A stretch of 64,000 nucleotides of DNA from positions 62,001 through 126,000 of the forward strand of contig NZ_CP061768.1 in the NCBI RefSeq assembly GCF_013624435.2, written 5' to 3'. The position numbers and the translations under genes were made by a program. The stretch is from Nocardioides campestrisoli. GTDB lineage: Bacteria > Actinomycetota > Actinomycetes > Propionibacteriales > Nocardioidaceae. The notes below the pieces were generated by a model, which was not told the DNA's origin, did no database searches, and saw nothing but the letters and a program-made list of their open reading frames with translations. Below, piece by piece: positions 15,286-24,156 of this stretch (the first letter of the stretch is position 1; every line of letters begins with the position of its first letter).

Positions 15286-16884
15286 ATGAGCCTGCACGAC
15301 CTGACCGCCGAGCTGCGCGAGCGTCTCGCCCTGGTACGCCAGGGCGGCTCGGAGAGCGCCCGCCGCAAGCACACCGACCGGGGGAAGCTGCTGGTCCGCG
15401 ACCGGGTCGACCGGCTGCTCGACCCGGGCAGCCCGTTCCTGGAGGTCGCGCCGCTGGCCGCCTGGGGGATGTACGGCAAGGACGCCGACGACCTCAACGC
15501 GGTGCCCAGCGCCTCGATCGTCACCGGGATCGGCCGGGTCAACGGCCGCGAGGTGATGGTGGTGGCCAACGACGCCACGGTGAAGGGCGGCACCTACTAC
15601 CCGATCACGGTCAAGAAGCACCTGCGCGCCCAGACGATCGCGGCGGAGAACAACCTGCCGTGCGTCTACCTGGTCGACTCCGGCGGCGCCTTCCTGCCGA
15701 TGCAGGACGAGGTCTTCCCCGACCGGGAGCACTTCGGCCGGATCTTCTTCAACCAGGCCAACCTGTCGGCGCGGGGCATCCCGCAGATCGCCAGCGTGAT
15801 GGGCTCCTGCACCGCCGGTGGCGCCTACGTGCCGGCGATGAGCGACGAGACGGTGATCGTCCGCGACCAGGGCACGATCTTCCTGGGCGGTCCGCCGCTG
15901 GTGAAGGCCGCGACCGGCGAGGTGGTCACCGCCGAGGAGCTCGGCGGCGGCGACGTGCACGCCCGCACCTCCGGGGTGGTCGACCACCTGGCCGACGACG
16001 ACGCGCACGCGCTGGCGATCGTCCGCTCCATCGTCGACACCCTGCCCTCCACCGTCGGGTACGGCGCCGCGGCCGGGGCGCCCGGCCGGCCGGCCTACGA
16101 CCTGCGCGAGCCCGAGGAGCCGCTGGAGGACCCGGCGACCCTGGCCGACGTGGTGCCCGCCGACACCCGCACGCCGTACGACGTGCGCGAGGTGGTGCGG
16201 AGGATCGTCGACGGGAGCCGGTTCCACGAGTTCAAGCGGCTCTACGGCGAGACCCTGGTGACCGGCTTCGCGCACATCCACGGCCACCCGGTGGGGATCG
16301 TCGCCAACAACGGCATCCTGTTCAGCGAGTCGGCGCTCAAGGGTGCGCACTTCATCGAGCTGTGCAACCAGCGCGGCATCCCGCTGGTCTTCCTGCAGAA
16401 CATCACCGGGTTCATGGTCGGGCGCGAGTACGAGAACCGCGGCATCGCCCGCGACGGCGCCAAGCTGGTCACCGCGGTCGCCACCAGCGTGGTGCCGAAG
16501 TTCACCGTGGTGATCGGCGGCTCGTTCGGCGCCGGCAACTACGGGATGTGCGGGCGCGCCTACGACCCGCGCTTCCTGTGGATGTGGCCCAACGCCCGGA
16601 TCTCGGTGATGGGCGGCGAGCAGGCCGCGAGCGTGCTCTCCACCGTCAAGCGCGACGGAATCGAGGGCCGGGGTGGCGAGTGGTCGGCCGAGGAGGAGGA
16701 GTCGTTCAAGGCCCCGATTCGCGACCAGTACGAGACCCAGGGGTCGCCGTACTACTCCACCGCCCGGCTCTGGGACGACGGGATCATCGATCCCGCCGAC
16801 ACCCGCCGCGTCCTCGGCATGGGCCTGGCCGTGGCCGCCCACGCCCCGACCCCGGCGCCGTCCTACGGCGTCTTCCGGATGTGA
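15286..16884 (+). CDS. Acyl-CoA carboxylase carboxyltransferase (methylcrotonyl-CoA carboxylase beta type)
   Basis: A 532-residue crotonase-fold carboxyltransferase that moves CO2 from carboxybiotin to an acyl-CoA. The N-lobe oxyanion region ([20 protein letters not shown], about 165-184) and the C-lobe ([21 protein letters not shown], about 405-425) are intact. The length and the [22 protein letters not shown] block resemble MCC-beta rather than propionyl-CoA carboxylase. With the biotin carboxylase and HMG-CoA lyase behind it, the operon fits leucine degradation (3-methylcrotonyl-CoA to acetoacetate and acetyl-CoA), although isovaleryl-CoA dehydrogenase and methylglutaconyl hydratase are not next to it. 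Confidence 0.9.
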   Translation: MSLHDLTAELRERLALVRQGGSESARRKHTDRGKLLVRDRVDRLLDPGSPFLEVAPLAAWGMYGKDADDLNAVPSASIVTGIGRVNGREVMVVANDATVKGGTYYPITVKKHLRAQTIAAENNLPCVYLVDSGGAFLPMQDEVFPDREHFGRIFFNQANLSARGIPQIASVMGSCTAGGAYVPAMSDETVIVRDQGTIFLGGPPLVKAATGEVVTAEELGGGDVHARTSGVVDHLADDDAHALAIVRSIVDTLPSTVGYGAAAGAPGRPAYDLREPEEPLEDPATLADVVPADTRTPYDVREVVRRIVDGSRFHEFKRLYGETLVTGFAHIHGHPVGIVANNGILFSESALKGAHFIELCNQRGIPLVFLQNITGFMVGREYENRGIARDGAKLVTAVATSVVPKFTVVIGGSFGAGNYGMCGRAYDPRFLWMWPNARISVMGGEQAASVLSTVKRDGIEGRGGEWSAEEEESFKAPIRDQYETQGSPYYSTARLWDDGIIDPADTRRVLGMGLAVAAHAPTPAPSYGVFRM

Positions 16885-18956
16885 TGACGATGGTCTCGAC
16901 AAGCTCGACCGACGGAACAAGCTCGACCGACGGAACAAGCTCGACCGACGCGGCCGGCACCCTGCTGATCGCCAACCGCGGCGAGATCGCCCTGCGGATC
17001 ATCCGCACCGCCTCCCGGCTGGGCTGGACGACCGTGGCGATCCACACCGACCTGGACGCGAAGGCGCCGCACGTCGCGTCGGCCGACCGGGCCGTGCGGG
17101 TCGGCTCCTACCTCGACGTCGACGAGGTGGTCGCGGCCGCGGTCGCCTCCGGCGCCGGCTTCGTCCACCCCGGCTACGGCTTCCTCTCCGAGCGGGCGCC
17201 GTTCGCCCGGGCGCTGGCCGAGGCCGGGGTCACCCTGGTCGGACCCAGCGCCGAGGTGATGGACTCGATGGGCCGCAAGGACCGGGCCCGTGACATCGCC
17301 GTGGCCGCCGGCGTCCCCGTGGTGCCCTCCTACGGCGACGAGGACGACCCGTCGACCTTCGCCTACCCGGTGCTGGTCAAGGCCGCCGCCGGCGGTGGCG
17401 GCAAGGGGATGCGCGTGGTCCGCTCGGCCGACGAGTACGACGCCGCCCGGGCCGCCGCGGCCCGGGAGGCGCTCAGCTCGTTCGGCGACGACACGCTGCT
17501 GGTGGAGAAGTACGTCGAGTCCGGCCGCCACGTCGAGGTCCAGGTGATGGGCGACTCCGCCGGTCGCGTCGTCCACCTCTTCGAGCGTGACTGCTCCACC
17601 CAGCGCCGGCACCAGAAGGTGCTGGAGGAGGCGCCCGCGCCGACGATCTCCCCCGAGCAGCGCGCGGCGATCACGTCGTCCGCGGTCGCGCTGGCCGCCC
17701 AGGTCGGCTACGCCGGCGCCGGCACGGTCGAGTTCCTGCTCGACAACGCGACGGGCGAGTTCTACTTCCTGGAGATGAACACCCGGCTCCAGGTCGAGCA
17801 CCCGGTCACCGAGGAGGTGGTCCGGGTCAACGGCGAGAAGGTCGACCTGGTCGAGCTCCAGCTGCGCGTGGCCACCGGCGAGCCGCTCGGCTTCGAGCAG
17901 GGCGAGGTGACGCTGCACGGCCACGCCGTGGAGGCCCGGGTGTACGCCGAGGACTCGTTCGGCGGGTTCCTCCCGCAGGCCGGGCGCGCCGGCCAGGTCG
18001 GCTGGGCCGGCGAGCACGACTGGACGATGAGCTGGGGCGCGGGCGAGCAGCCCGTGGTCCGCGTCGACCACGCCCTGCTGTCCGGGCAGGAGGTCTCCAG
18101 CGCCTACGACCCGATGCTCGGCAAGGTGATCGCCTGGGCCGCCACCCGGGAGGAGGCGATCGACACCCTGGTGCGTGCCCTGGACGACACCCGGATCTTC
18201 GGGCTCACCACCAACACCGGCTTCCTGCGGGCGCTGGTCGACTCCGCGCAGTTCCGGCAGGCCTCGATCGACACCGCCTGGCTCGACACCGACCCGTTCG
18301 AGCGCGGCGAGGTGGCCGCCCCCTCCCGCGACCTCGCCCGGGCGCTGGCCGCCCTGGCGCTGACCGGGGGCGGGGCCGAGGAGCAGGCGGCCGCCGGCGC
18401 CGTGCCGCCGAGCACGCTCGGGGACCCGTGGCGGGCCGACGGGTTCCGGGTCGCCGCCGCCTCAGCGCCGACCCTGGTGCAGCTCGACGAGCTGGTCGCC
18501 GTGGGGGACGGCCGGGCCGGCGACCACCAGGCGACCTGGCTGGGCGGGTACCTCCCGCACCGCGGGCCGTCCGGCGGGGTCGGGCACGTGGTCGCCGAGG
18601 TGGACGGCCAGACCCACCGGGCCGAGGTCGTCCGTCGCGGCGACACCGTCGAGCTCGTGCACCGGGGCCAGCGGTTCGTCTTCGTGGTCCCCGACCCGTT
18701 CCGCGACTCCGGCGCCGCGGCCGGCGACGGCACGGTGCTGGCCCCGATGCCGGGCACCGTGCTCGAGGTCCGGGTCGCCGTCGGCGACCGGGTCGAGGAG
18801 GGCCAGCCGTTGGGCATGATGGAGGCCATGAAGATGGAGCTCGCCCTCAAGGCGCCGTACGCCGGGACCGTCACGCAGGTCGAGGCCGCCGTCGGCGCGC
18901 AGGTGCCGCTGGGCGCGCCGCTCTTCGTGGTGGAGCCCGGCGAGGAGGACCGATGA
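16884..18956 (+). CDS. Biotin carboxylase / biotin carboxyl carrier protein (acyl-CoA carboxylase alpha)
   Basis: A 690-residue fused subunit: the ATP-grasp biotin carboxylase begins at LLIANRGEIALRIIRTA (about 27-43), with HPGYGFLSERAPFA, the glycine-rich lid KAAAGGGGKGMRVV and EMNTRLQVEHPVTE; the biotinyl domain is C-terminal with Lys650 in MEAMKMEL. ATG 16884 overlaps the stop of the carboxyltransferase gene by one base, and a second ATG at 16890 is possible. The first 23 residues are odd: a tandem SSTDGT repeat created by an 18-bp repeat inserted in frame (16899-16952), absent from typical relatives. The stop overlaps the lyase start (ATGA). Confidence 0.92.
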   Translation: MTMVSTSSTDGTSSTDGTSSTDAAGTLLIANRGEIALRIIRTASRLGWTTVAIHTDLDAKAPHVASADRAVRVGSYLDVDEVVAAAVASGAGFVHPGYGFLSERAPFARALAEAGVTLVGPSAEVMDSMGRKDRARDIAVAAGVPVVPSYGDEDDPSTFAYPVLVKAAAGGGGKGMRVVRSADEYDAARAAAAREALSSFGDDTLLVEKYVESGRHVEVQVMGDSAGRVVHLFERDCSTQRRHQKVLEEAPAPTISPEQRAAITSSAVALAAQVGYAGAGTVEFLLDNATGEFYFLEMNTRLQVEHPVTEEVVRVNGEKVDLVELQLRVATGEPLGFEQGEVTLHGHAVEARVYAEDSFGGFLPQAGRAGQVGWAGEHDWTMSWGAGEQPVVRVDHALLSGQEVSSAYDPMLGKVIAWAATREEAIDTLVRALDDTRIFGLTTNTGFLRALVDSAQFRQASIDTAWLDTDPFERGEVAAPSRDLARALAALALTGGGAEEQAAAGAVPPSTLGDPWRADGFRVAAASAPTLVQLDELVAVGDGRAGDHQATWLGGYLPHRGPSGGVGHVVAEVDGQTHRAEVVRRGDTVELVHRGQRFVFVVPDPFRDSGAAAGDGTVLAPMPGTVLEVRVAVGDRVEEGQPLGMMEAMKMELALKAPYAGTVTQVEAAVGAQVPLGAPLFVVEPGEEDR
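16892..16952 (+). repeat. REP-like motif expanded as an 18-bp tandem repeat inside a coding N-terminus
   Basis: 16892-16910 reads GGTCTCGACAAGCTCGACC, the form of a short palindromic repeat common in actinobacterial genomes (recalled, not searched). Its right part is the first of three tandem 18-bp units: 16899-16916 and 16917-16934 are identical, 16935-16952 differs at the last two bases. The unit keeps the reading frame and encodes SSTDGT-like repeats. Confidence 0.85.
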
Positions 18957-19930
18957 GCACCCTGGACCGGCCGTTGCCCATGACGTCCGCGCCGGGCGGG
19001 CTGCCCGACCGCGTGACGATCTACGAGGTCGGACCGCGCGACGGCCTGCAGAACGAGAAGACCGTCGTGCCGACCGAGGTGAAGGCCGAGTTCGTCACCC
19101 GGCTGGTGGCCGCCGGGCTGCCGGTGGTCGAGGCGACCAGCTTCGTGCACCCGAAGTGGGTCCCGCAGCTCGCCGACGCCGCCGACCTGATGACCATGCT
19201 CGGCGAGCGGATGGGCCCGGCCGCGGCCGACCTGCCGGTCCTGGTGCCCAACGAGCGCGGTCTGGACCGCGCGCTCGAGCTCGGCGCCAGGCACATCGCG
19301 ATCTTCGGCTCCGCCACCGAGACCTTCGCGACCAAGAACCTCAACCGCAGCCTGGACGAGCAGTTCGCGATGTTCGAGCCGACCGTACGCCGGGCCCGCG
19401 ACGCCGGCCTGGACGTGCGGGCGTACGTCTCGATGTGCTTCGGCGACCCGTGGGAGGGCGCGGTGCCGGTCGAGCAGGTCGTCGCCGTGGGCAAACGGCT
19501 CTTCGACCTGGGCGCCAGCCAGCTCAGCCTGGGCGACACCATCGGCGTCGGCACCGCCGGGCACGTCAAGGAGCTGGTCGCCGGGTTCACGGGGGCCGGG
19601 ATGTCGGTCGACCAGCTGGCGATGCACTTCCACGACACCTACGGCCAGGCGCTGGCCAACGCCTTCTCGGCGCTCCAGGAGGGGATCACCACCTTCGACG
19701 CCAGCGCGGGCGGCCTGGGCGGGTGCCCCTACGCCAAGAGCGCCACCGGCAACCTGGCCACCGAGGACCTGGTCTGGATGCTGCGCGGGCTCGGCATCGA
19801 GACCGGCGTCGACCTCGACGCGGTGGTCGCCACCAGCGCGTGGATGGCCGGGCAGCTGGGCCGCCCGAGCCCCTCGGCGGTGGTGCGCGCGCTCGCCGGG
19901 GCCGAGGGGCTGGCAGAATCCGGGACATGA
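18953..19930 (+). CDS. Hydroxymethylglutaryl-CoA lyase
   Basis: A 325-residue TIM-barrel lyase cleaving HMG-CoA to acetoacetate and acetyl-CoA. Visible: the catalytic start VGPRDGLQNE (about 24-33), the metal ligands in HFHDTYGQALANA, and the active-site loop GGLGGCPYAKSATGN with Cys258. The start ATG overlaps the stop of the biotin subunit gene by 4 nt and the stop overlaps the next ATG by 4 nt, so it sits in the middle of a coupled set. It closes the leucine-catabolic part of the operon. Confidence 0.93.
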   Translation: MSTLDRPLPMTSAPGGLPDRVTIYEVGPRDGLQNEKTVVPTEVKAEFVTRLVAAGLPVVEATSFVHPKWVPQLADAADLMTMLGERMGPAAADLPVLVPNERGLDRALELGARHIAIFGSATETFATKNLNRSLDEQFAMFEPTVRRARDAGLDVRAYVSMCFGDPWEGAVPVEQVVAVGKRLFDLGASQLSLGDTIGVGTAGHVKELVAGFTGAGMSVDQLAMHFHDTYGQALANAFSALQEGITTFDASAGGLGGCPYAKSATGNLATEDLVWMLRGLGIETGVDLDAVVATSAWMAGQLGRPSPSAVVRALAGAEGLAESGT

Positions 19931-21012
19931 GCACCCCGGTCGTCTACCTGCACATCGGTGCCCCGAAGACCGGGACCACCTATCTGCAGGACCGGTTGAC
20001 CCGCAACGCCTCCCGCCTGGCGAAGCACGGGGTCACCATCCCCACCAAGAACCGGTTCATCCCCGCCGACCTCTTCCAGTTCCGCGCCGCCCTGGACCTG
20101 CTGGACCAGGAGTGGGGCGGGCGCCCCGGCCACGCCGAGGGCGCCTGGGAGATGCTGGTCGGCAAGGTCCACCGGGCCAAGGGCACGGTGATCGTCAGCC
20201 ACGAGATCCTGGCGGCCGCCAAGCCCGACAAGATCGCCAAGGCGATGAACGACCTGGCCGGCGCCGAGGTGCACGTCGTCTACTCCGCCCGCGACCTGGG
20301 CCGGCAGCTGCCGGCCGCCTGGCAGGAGACCATCAAGCAGGGCCGGCGGTGGACCTACCGTCGCTTCCTCACCAAGATGGAGCGCGGCGACATCTGGTTC
20401 GCCAAGGCCTTCGACCTGCCCTCCGTGCTCGCCCGCTGGGGCGCCAAGCTGCCCCCCGAGCGGGTGCACCTGGTGACCGTGCCGCACGGCCGCGCCGGCG
20501 ACGTGCTGTGGAACCGGTTCGCCACGGCGTTCTCGATCGACCCCTCCTGGGCCCCGCTGGACAGCGAGCGGGCCAACCGCTCCCTCGGCGTCGCCGAGGT
20601 CCAGCTGCTGCGCAAGCTCAACCGCCGGCTGGGTCTGGACCTGCGCACCGAGCCGACGTACGACGTGCTGGTGCGGCAGATGCTGGCCCAGGGCGAGCTC
20701 GCCAACCGCACCTCTCAGCCGGTCACGCTGCCCCCCGAGCGCTACGACTGGGCGGAGGCGCAGGCGCAGCGGTGGATCGACTGGGTCGCCGAGAGCGGCA
20801 TCGACGTGGTCGGCGACGTGGAGGACCTGCGCCCGCGCCGGCCCGACCCGGACACCCCCTGGATCAACCCCGACAAGGTCCGCGCCCGGCCGCAGCTGGC
20901 CGTGGCGATGGACGCCCTGACCGCGATGACCCACGAGGCGGCCGCGCGGGCGGACAGCCAGGGCGTCGCCGGACTGGTGCGGACCCGGGCCCAGCAGATC
21001 CTCGGCAAGTGA
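19927..21012 (+). CDS. P-loop sulfotransferase-like protein A
   Basis: A 361-residue protein with the sulfotransferase PAPS-binding P-loop at the N-terminus, HIGAPKTGTTYLQ (9-21), and a 3'-phosphate-like region VVYSARDLGRQLPAAWQE (about 117-134). Such enzymes transfer sulfate from PAPS to hydroxyl groups of sugars, lipids or small molecules. No signal peptide or membrane helix is present. The start is fused by ATGA overlap to HMG-CoA lyase, an unusual partner. It shares order of motifs and the pattern ERxHLVTVP / ANxSLGVAE with protein B at 22159-23442, so the two are paralogues. Confidence 0.8.
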   Translation: MSTPVVYLHIGAPKTGTTYLQDRLTRNASRLAKHGVTIPTKNRFIPADLFQFRAALDLLDQEWGGRPGHAEGAWEMLVGKVHRAKGTVIVSHEILAAAKPDKIAKAMNDLAGAEVHVVYSARDLGRQLPAAWQETIKQGRRWTYRRFLTKMERGDIWFAKAFDLPSVLARWGAKLPPERVHLVTVPHGRAGDVLWNRFATAFSIDPSWAPLDSERANRSLGVAEVQLLRKLNRRLGLDLRTEPTYDVLVRQMLAQGELANRTSQPVTLPPERYDWAEAQAQRWIDWVAESGIDVVGDVEDLRPRRPDPDTPWINPDKVRARPQLAVAMDALTAMTHEAAARADSQGVAGLVRTRAQQILGK

Positions 21013-21022
21013 GCCGCACCCG

Positions 21023-22162
21023 GTGACCACGCCGACCACCTCGACCGCCGGACGCCGCCGGGCCTGGGGGTGGGTGCGCCACCTGCTCGACGGCGGCACC
21101 ACCCCCTGGGCGGAGTGGACCGCCGAGGCCGAGCCGGTGGGCCGGGTGATCCCCGGAGCCCAGCAGCTCGAGCTGCTGCGCCGGCTCAACGCCGAGACGT
21201 CCGGCGGCCTGCGGGTCCCGCCGGCCCTGGCCCGTCGGGTGCTGGAGGCCAGCGCCCCGGGACGCGGCCAGCCCGACCTGGAGCTGCTCGGCGCCGCGGA
21301 CGACACCCGGTTCGGCGCCGGCGCCGTCGACCCCAGCGCGCTGCGCGAGGAGGAGCTGCTCCGGGTCGCCACCTACCTGCTCGCCGAGGACCTGATCGAG
21401 CTCGGTCCGGTGGAGCGCCGCCCCGACCGGCTGCCGCGCCCGTGGCGGCGCCGCTACCGGGTGGTCGGCGACCCGCTGCTGGCCGACCCGCTCCGCCGCG
21501 GGCTGGTGGCCGGCGGCCACCCGCCGCGTCCCGGCGGGGAGATCGTGGTGCTCGGCTCCGACCTGGGCCGGATGCTCGCCGACGTCTGGACCTCGCACTG
21601 CTTCGACCACGGGGTGGGCAGCTGGGCGTCGTGGCTGGAGACCTGGCGCCAGCGCGGCCAGGTGCCGCCCCGGGTGGACCTGCCCAAGGTGCTGCGCACC
21701 TGGGAGCAGCGCCGAGGCGCCGACCACGTGCACCTGCTGCTCGAGGGCAGCCCGGAGTGGGCGCGACTGCCCGAGCTGGTCGGCGTACGCCGTCCCGAGC
21801 TGCCGCCGCGGCCCGGGGCCCGGGCCGCCGAGCTCTCCCGCCGGGTCGCCGCGGTGCTGGGCGTGATGGTCACCCCGCCGCGCCGCACCCTGCTGCTGCG
21901 CGAGGGGCTGCTGCCGCGGCTGCCGGACGACGCGTTCGGCCCGGCCGCACCGCTGCCGCAGGTCACCGCCGAGCACCGCGAGTGGGTCGAGCGACGCGCC
22001 CGGCGGATGTCGGGGCGGCTGCGCCGCGCCGGTCGCCCCGTCGACCTGTCGCTGCCCGGCGGCGTCGCCTCCGCCGAGGGCCGCGAGCCCTCGCCGCACG
22101 GCGACGGCGTACTCTCCCTGGCGGTGCGGATGCTCCTGGACGGTCGGAAGGATCAGGTGTGA
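21023..22162 (+). CDS. Uncharacterised protein between two sulfotransferases
   Basis: A 379-residue soluble protein I do not recognise; Arg-, Pro- and Leu-rich, no membrane segment. Notable blocks are GAQQLELLRRLNAE (about 44-57), VVLGSDLGRMLADVWTSHCFDHGVGSW (about 174-200) and DHVHLLLEG (about 234-242). The N-terminal half has the rhythm of an alpha-helical domain, the middle that of an alpha/beta domain. GTG 21023 starts 10 nt after sulfotransferase A; its stop overlaps the GTG of sulfotransferase B. Being sandwiched and coupled, it probably acts on the same substrate or controls the pair. No function is proposed. Confidence 0.75.
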   Translation: MTTPTTSTAGRRRAWGWVRHLLDGGTTPWAEWTAEAEPVGRVIPGAQQLELLRRLNAETSGGLRVPPALARRVLEASAPGRGQPDLELLGAADDTRFGAGAVDPSALREEELLRVATYLLAEDLIELGPVERRPDRLPRPWRRRYRVVGDPLLADPLRRGLVAGGHPPRPGGEIVVLGSDLGRMLADVWTSHCFDHGVGSWASWLETWRQRGQVPPRVDLPKVLRTWEQRRGADHVHLLLEGSPEWARLPELVGVRRPELPPRPGARAAELSRRVAAVLGVMVTPPRRTLLLREGLLPRLPDDAFGPAAPLPQVTAEHREWVERRARRMSGRLRRAGRPVDLSLPGGVASAEGREPSPHGDGVLSLAVRMLLDGRKDQV

Positions 22163-23442
22163 CGGGCGTGGCGGGAGCTGAGGTGCAGCCCGGGACGGGC
22201 GCGGCGACGCGGCGACGGGTGCTGATCCACGTCGGCACCCCGAAGACCGGCACCTCCCACCTGCAGGACGTGCTGTTCCGCAACGCCGAGGTGCTGCGCG
22301 AGCACGGCATCTCCTACCCGGCCGAGCGGTTCGACGCCCACTTCCTGGCCGCGCTCGACCTGATGAAGCTCACCTGGGGCGGCCTGGAGCTCGAGGCGGT
22401 CGGCGCCTGGGACCGGCTCGCGGAGCAGGTCCGGGAGTGGCCGGGCACGTCGATCATCAGCCACGAGATCCTCGCCACCGCCTCCCGGATGCAGGTCGAC
22501 CGGGCGCTGACCTCGCTGGCCGGCGAGGACGGCCAGGACGCCGAGGTGCACCTGATCCTCTCAGTGCGCGACCTGGTCCGGCAGATCCCGGCGGAGTGGC
22601 AGGAGAACGTCAAGCACCGCAGCACGATCAGCTACGCCAAGTTCCTCGACCAGATCACCGACCCGGCCCGCGAGAGCCGGATCGGCTCGTGGTTCTGGGG
22701 GGTCCAGGAGATCCCCGACATCATCAACCGCTGGGGCGCCTCGGTGCCGCCCGAGCGGATCCACCTGGTCACGGTGCCGGCGCCCGGCGCTCCCCGGGAC
22801 GAGCTGTGGCGCCGCTTCAGCCAGGCCTTCGGCCTCGACGGGCTCGACCTCGACCTCACCCCCGAGCGCGCCAACCCCTCGCTCGGCGTGGCGGAGACGG
22901 CCCTGCTGCGCCGGATCAACCGCGAGGTGGTCAAGACCGTCGACCCGGCCGACTACCGGCCGCTGGTGCGGGAGCTGCTGGCCCACCAGACCCTCTCGCG
23001 CCGCGCAGGCTCACCGCGGCTGACCCTGCCCCCGCACCTGCACACGTGGGCCGGCGAGCTCTCCGCCACCTGGGTGGAGGAGATCGAGCGCCGCGGCTAC
23101 GACGTGGTCGGCGACCTGGGGGACCTGCTGGGCGCCCCGCTCGGCTCGGCCGAGGAGCAGGCCGCCTGGGCCGACCCGGACCACCCCGACGACACCCTGG
23201 TCTCCCGCGCGGCGGTGGACGCGATCTCCGCGCTGCTGACCGAGACCGCCCGGCTGCGCCGGGTCGAGGGCGAGCTCGGCCACGAGCTGGCCCAGACCCG
23301 TGAGGCCCTGGAGCGCTCCTACCTGCGGCCCTCCTACCGGCTGCGCGAGCGCCTGGTGCGGCTGCTGGAGGAGACGCGTCCCGGACGCGGGCTGCTGATG
23401 GTCTACCGGCGGGCCCGGGGCCGGAACTCCTTGTCGGCGTAG
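22159..23442 (+). CDS. P-loop sulfotransferase-like protein B with C-terminal helical extension
   Basis: A 427-residue paralogue of the protein at 19927-21012. P-loop HVGTPKTGTSHLQ (24-36) after a short non-conserved N-terminus; 3'-phosphate region ILSVRDLVRQIPAEWQE; shared blocks ERIHLVTVPAP and ANPSLGVAE. It is 66 residues longer, with a C-terminal coiled-coil-like stretch (about 355-395) and a basic end RPSYRLRERLVRLLEE resembling the linker that follows coiled coils in surface glycan transferases. GTG 22159 overlaps the preceding stop (GTGA). Its final 40 bases overlap the convergent EcsC-family gene. Confidence 0.8.
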   Translation: MTGVAGAEVQPGTGAATRRRVLIHVGTPKTGTSHLQDVLFRNAEVLREHGISYPAERFDAHFLAALDLMKLTWGGLELEAVGAWDRLAEQVREWPGTSIISHEILATASRMQVDRALTSLAGEDGQDAEVHLILSVRDLVRQIPAEWQENVKHRSTISYAKFLDQITDPARESRIGSWFWGVQEIPDIINRWGASVPPERIHLVTVPAPGAPRDELWRRFSQAFGLDGLDLDLTPERANPSLGVAETALLRRINREVVKTVDPADYRPLVRELLAHQTLSRRAGSPRLTLPPHLHTWAGELSATWVEEIERRGYDVVGDLGDLLGAPLGSAEEQAAWADPDHPDDTLVSRAAVDAISALLTETARLRRVEGELGHELAQTREALERSYLRPSYRLRERLVRLLEETRPGRGLLMVYRRARGRNSLSA

Positions 23443-24095
23443 CGACCGGCGCGCCAGGTGGTGTAGCCGTCGGCGCTGGCGCCGACCAGTCCGCCGACCA
23501 CGGGGATGCGACGACCGGCGGCGGTGGCCAGGCGCTTGCCGGCCACCTTGGCCAGCATCACCTGGGCGACCTCGGTGGCGAGCAGCACGCCCAGCGTCGG
23601 GTCGTGGACCGGCGCGGCGGCCAGGGCCAGCGGGGCGCCCGGGATCTTCCGGCGCTTGACCAGCTCGTCGACCACGTCGGAGCCGAGCAGCGTCGCCAGC
23701 ACGGCGGTGCGCACCTTGGGGTCGTCGAGGTCGTAGCCCCGCAGGTGGGCGATGCCGGCGATCATCCGGGACTGGATGATCGCCAGCCCGGTGATGTTGG
23801 CCGGCAGGGTGACGGCCATGGTGAGCAGCCCGCCGATGTTGGTGGCGAATCCCTGGGCGCCGGCCAGCCGGACGTTGTTCTCGATCACCTCGTGGATCGC
23901 CCGGTCGACGTTCCCGCCCTGCTCGGCGAGCTGCCTCTCGGCGGCGCGGGCGGCGGGCGGCAGCGGGCCGACCCCGTCGATCGCCCTCGCCAGCGCCTCC
24001 AGGACGGCACGGCTGGTGACGCCGGGCGCGAGCCGGCCCACCTGGGGGACGACCATCTTGCCGACGGACTTGCCGACGGAGCTCGTGATTCCCAT
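23403..24095 (-). CDS. EcsC-family protein
   Basis: A 230-residue protein of the EcsC family, named after the Bacillus EcsC protein of the ecs ABC-transporter locus; the biochemical function is unknown. Support: the central hydrophobic helix LLTMAVTLPANITGLAIIQSRMIAGIAHLRGYDLDDPKVR (about 89-128), with the family block AIIQxRMIAxIAHLRGYD, and a Gly/Ala-rich end (IPVVGGLVGASADGYTTWRAG). It stands alone with a leaderless promoter. Its 3' end overlaps sulfotransferase B by 40 nt on the other strand. Confidence 0.82.
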   Translation of the reverse strand: MGITSSVGKSVGKMVVPQVGRLAPGVTSRAVLEALARAIDGVGPLPPAARAAERQLAEQGGNVDRAIHEVIENNVRLAGAQGFATNIGGLLTMAVTLPANITGLAIIQSRMIAGIAHLRGYDLDDPKVRTAVLATLLGSDVVDELVKRRKIPGAPLALAAAPVHDPTLGVLLATEVAQVMLAKVAGKRLATAAGRRIPVVGGLVGASADGYTTWRAGRYADKEFRPRARR

Positions 24096-24102
24096 GACGC
24101 AC

Positions 24103-24108
24103 AGCCTA
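24103..24108 (-). promoter_or_regulatory. -10 hexamer TAGGCT of the EcsC-family gene
   Basis: Reads TAGGCT on the minus strand, 7 nt before ATG 24095. The divergent aat promoter lies 36 bp away. Confidence 0.6.
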
Positions 24109-24144
24109 GGCCGGGTCGCACAGCGCGGGTCGGCTCCAGACGGT

Positions 24145-24150
24145 TAGGTT
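24145..24150 (+). promoter_or_regulatory. -10 hexamer TAGGTT of aat
   Basis: Ends 6 nt before GTG 24157. Confidence 0.6.
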
Positions 24151-24156
24151 GTCAGG

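Noticed and set aside
15660..16883. Possible 5' extension of the biotin carboxylase gene by ~400 codons
   Set aside because: The extension is the shifted frame of the carboxyltransferase gene, Arg/Gly-rich and without domain similarity; biotin carboxylase proper begins just after ATG 16884.
14194..16938. 914-codon minus-strand open frame covering the carboxyltransferase and GT2 genes
   Set aside because: Low-complexity shadow translation; the true genes in this stretch have intact catalytic motifs in other frames.
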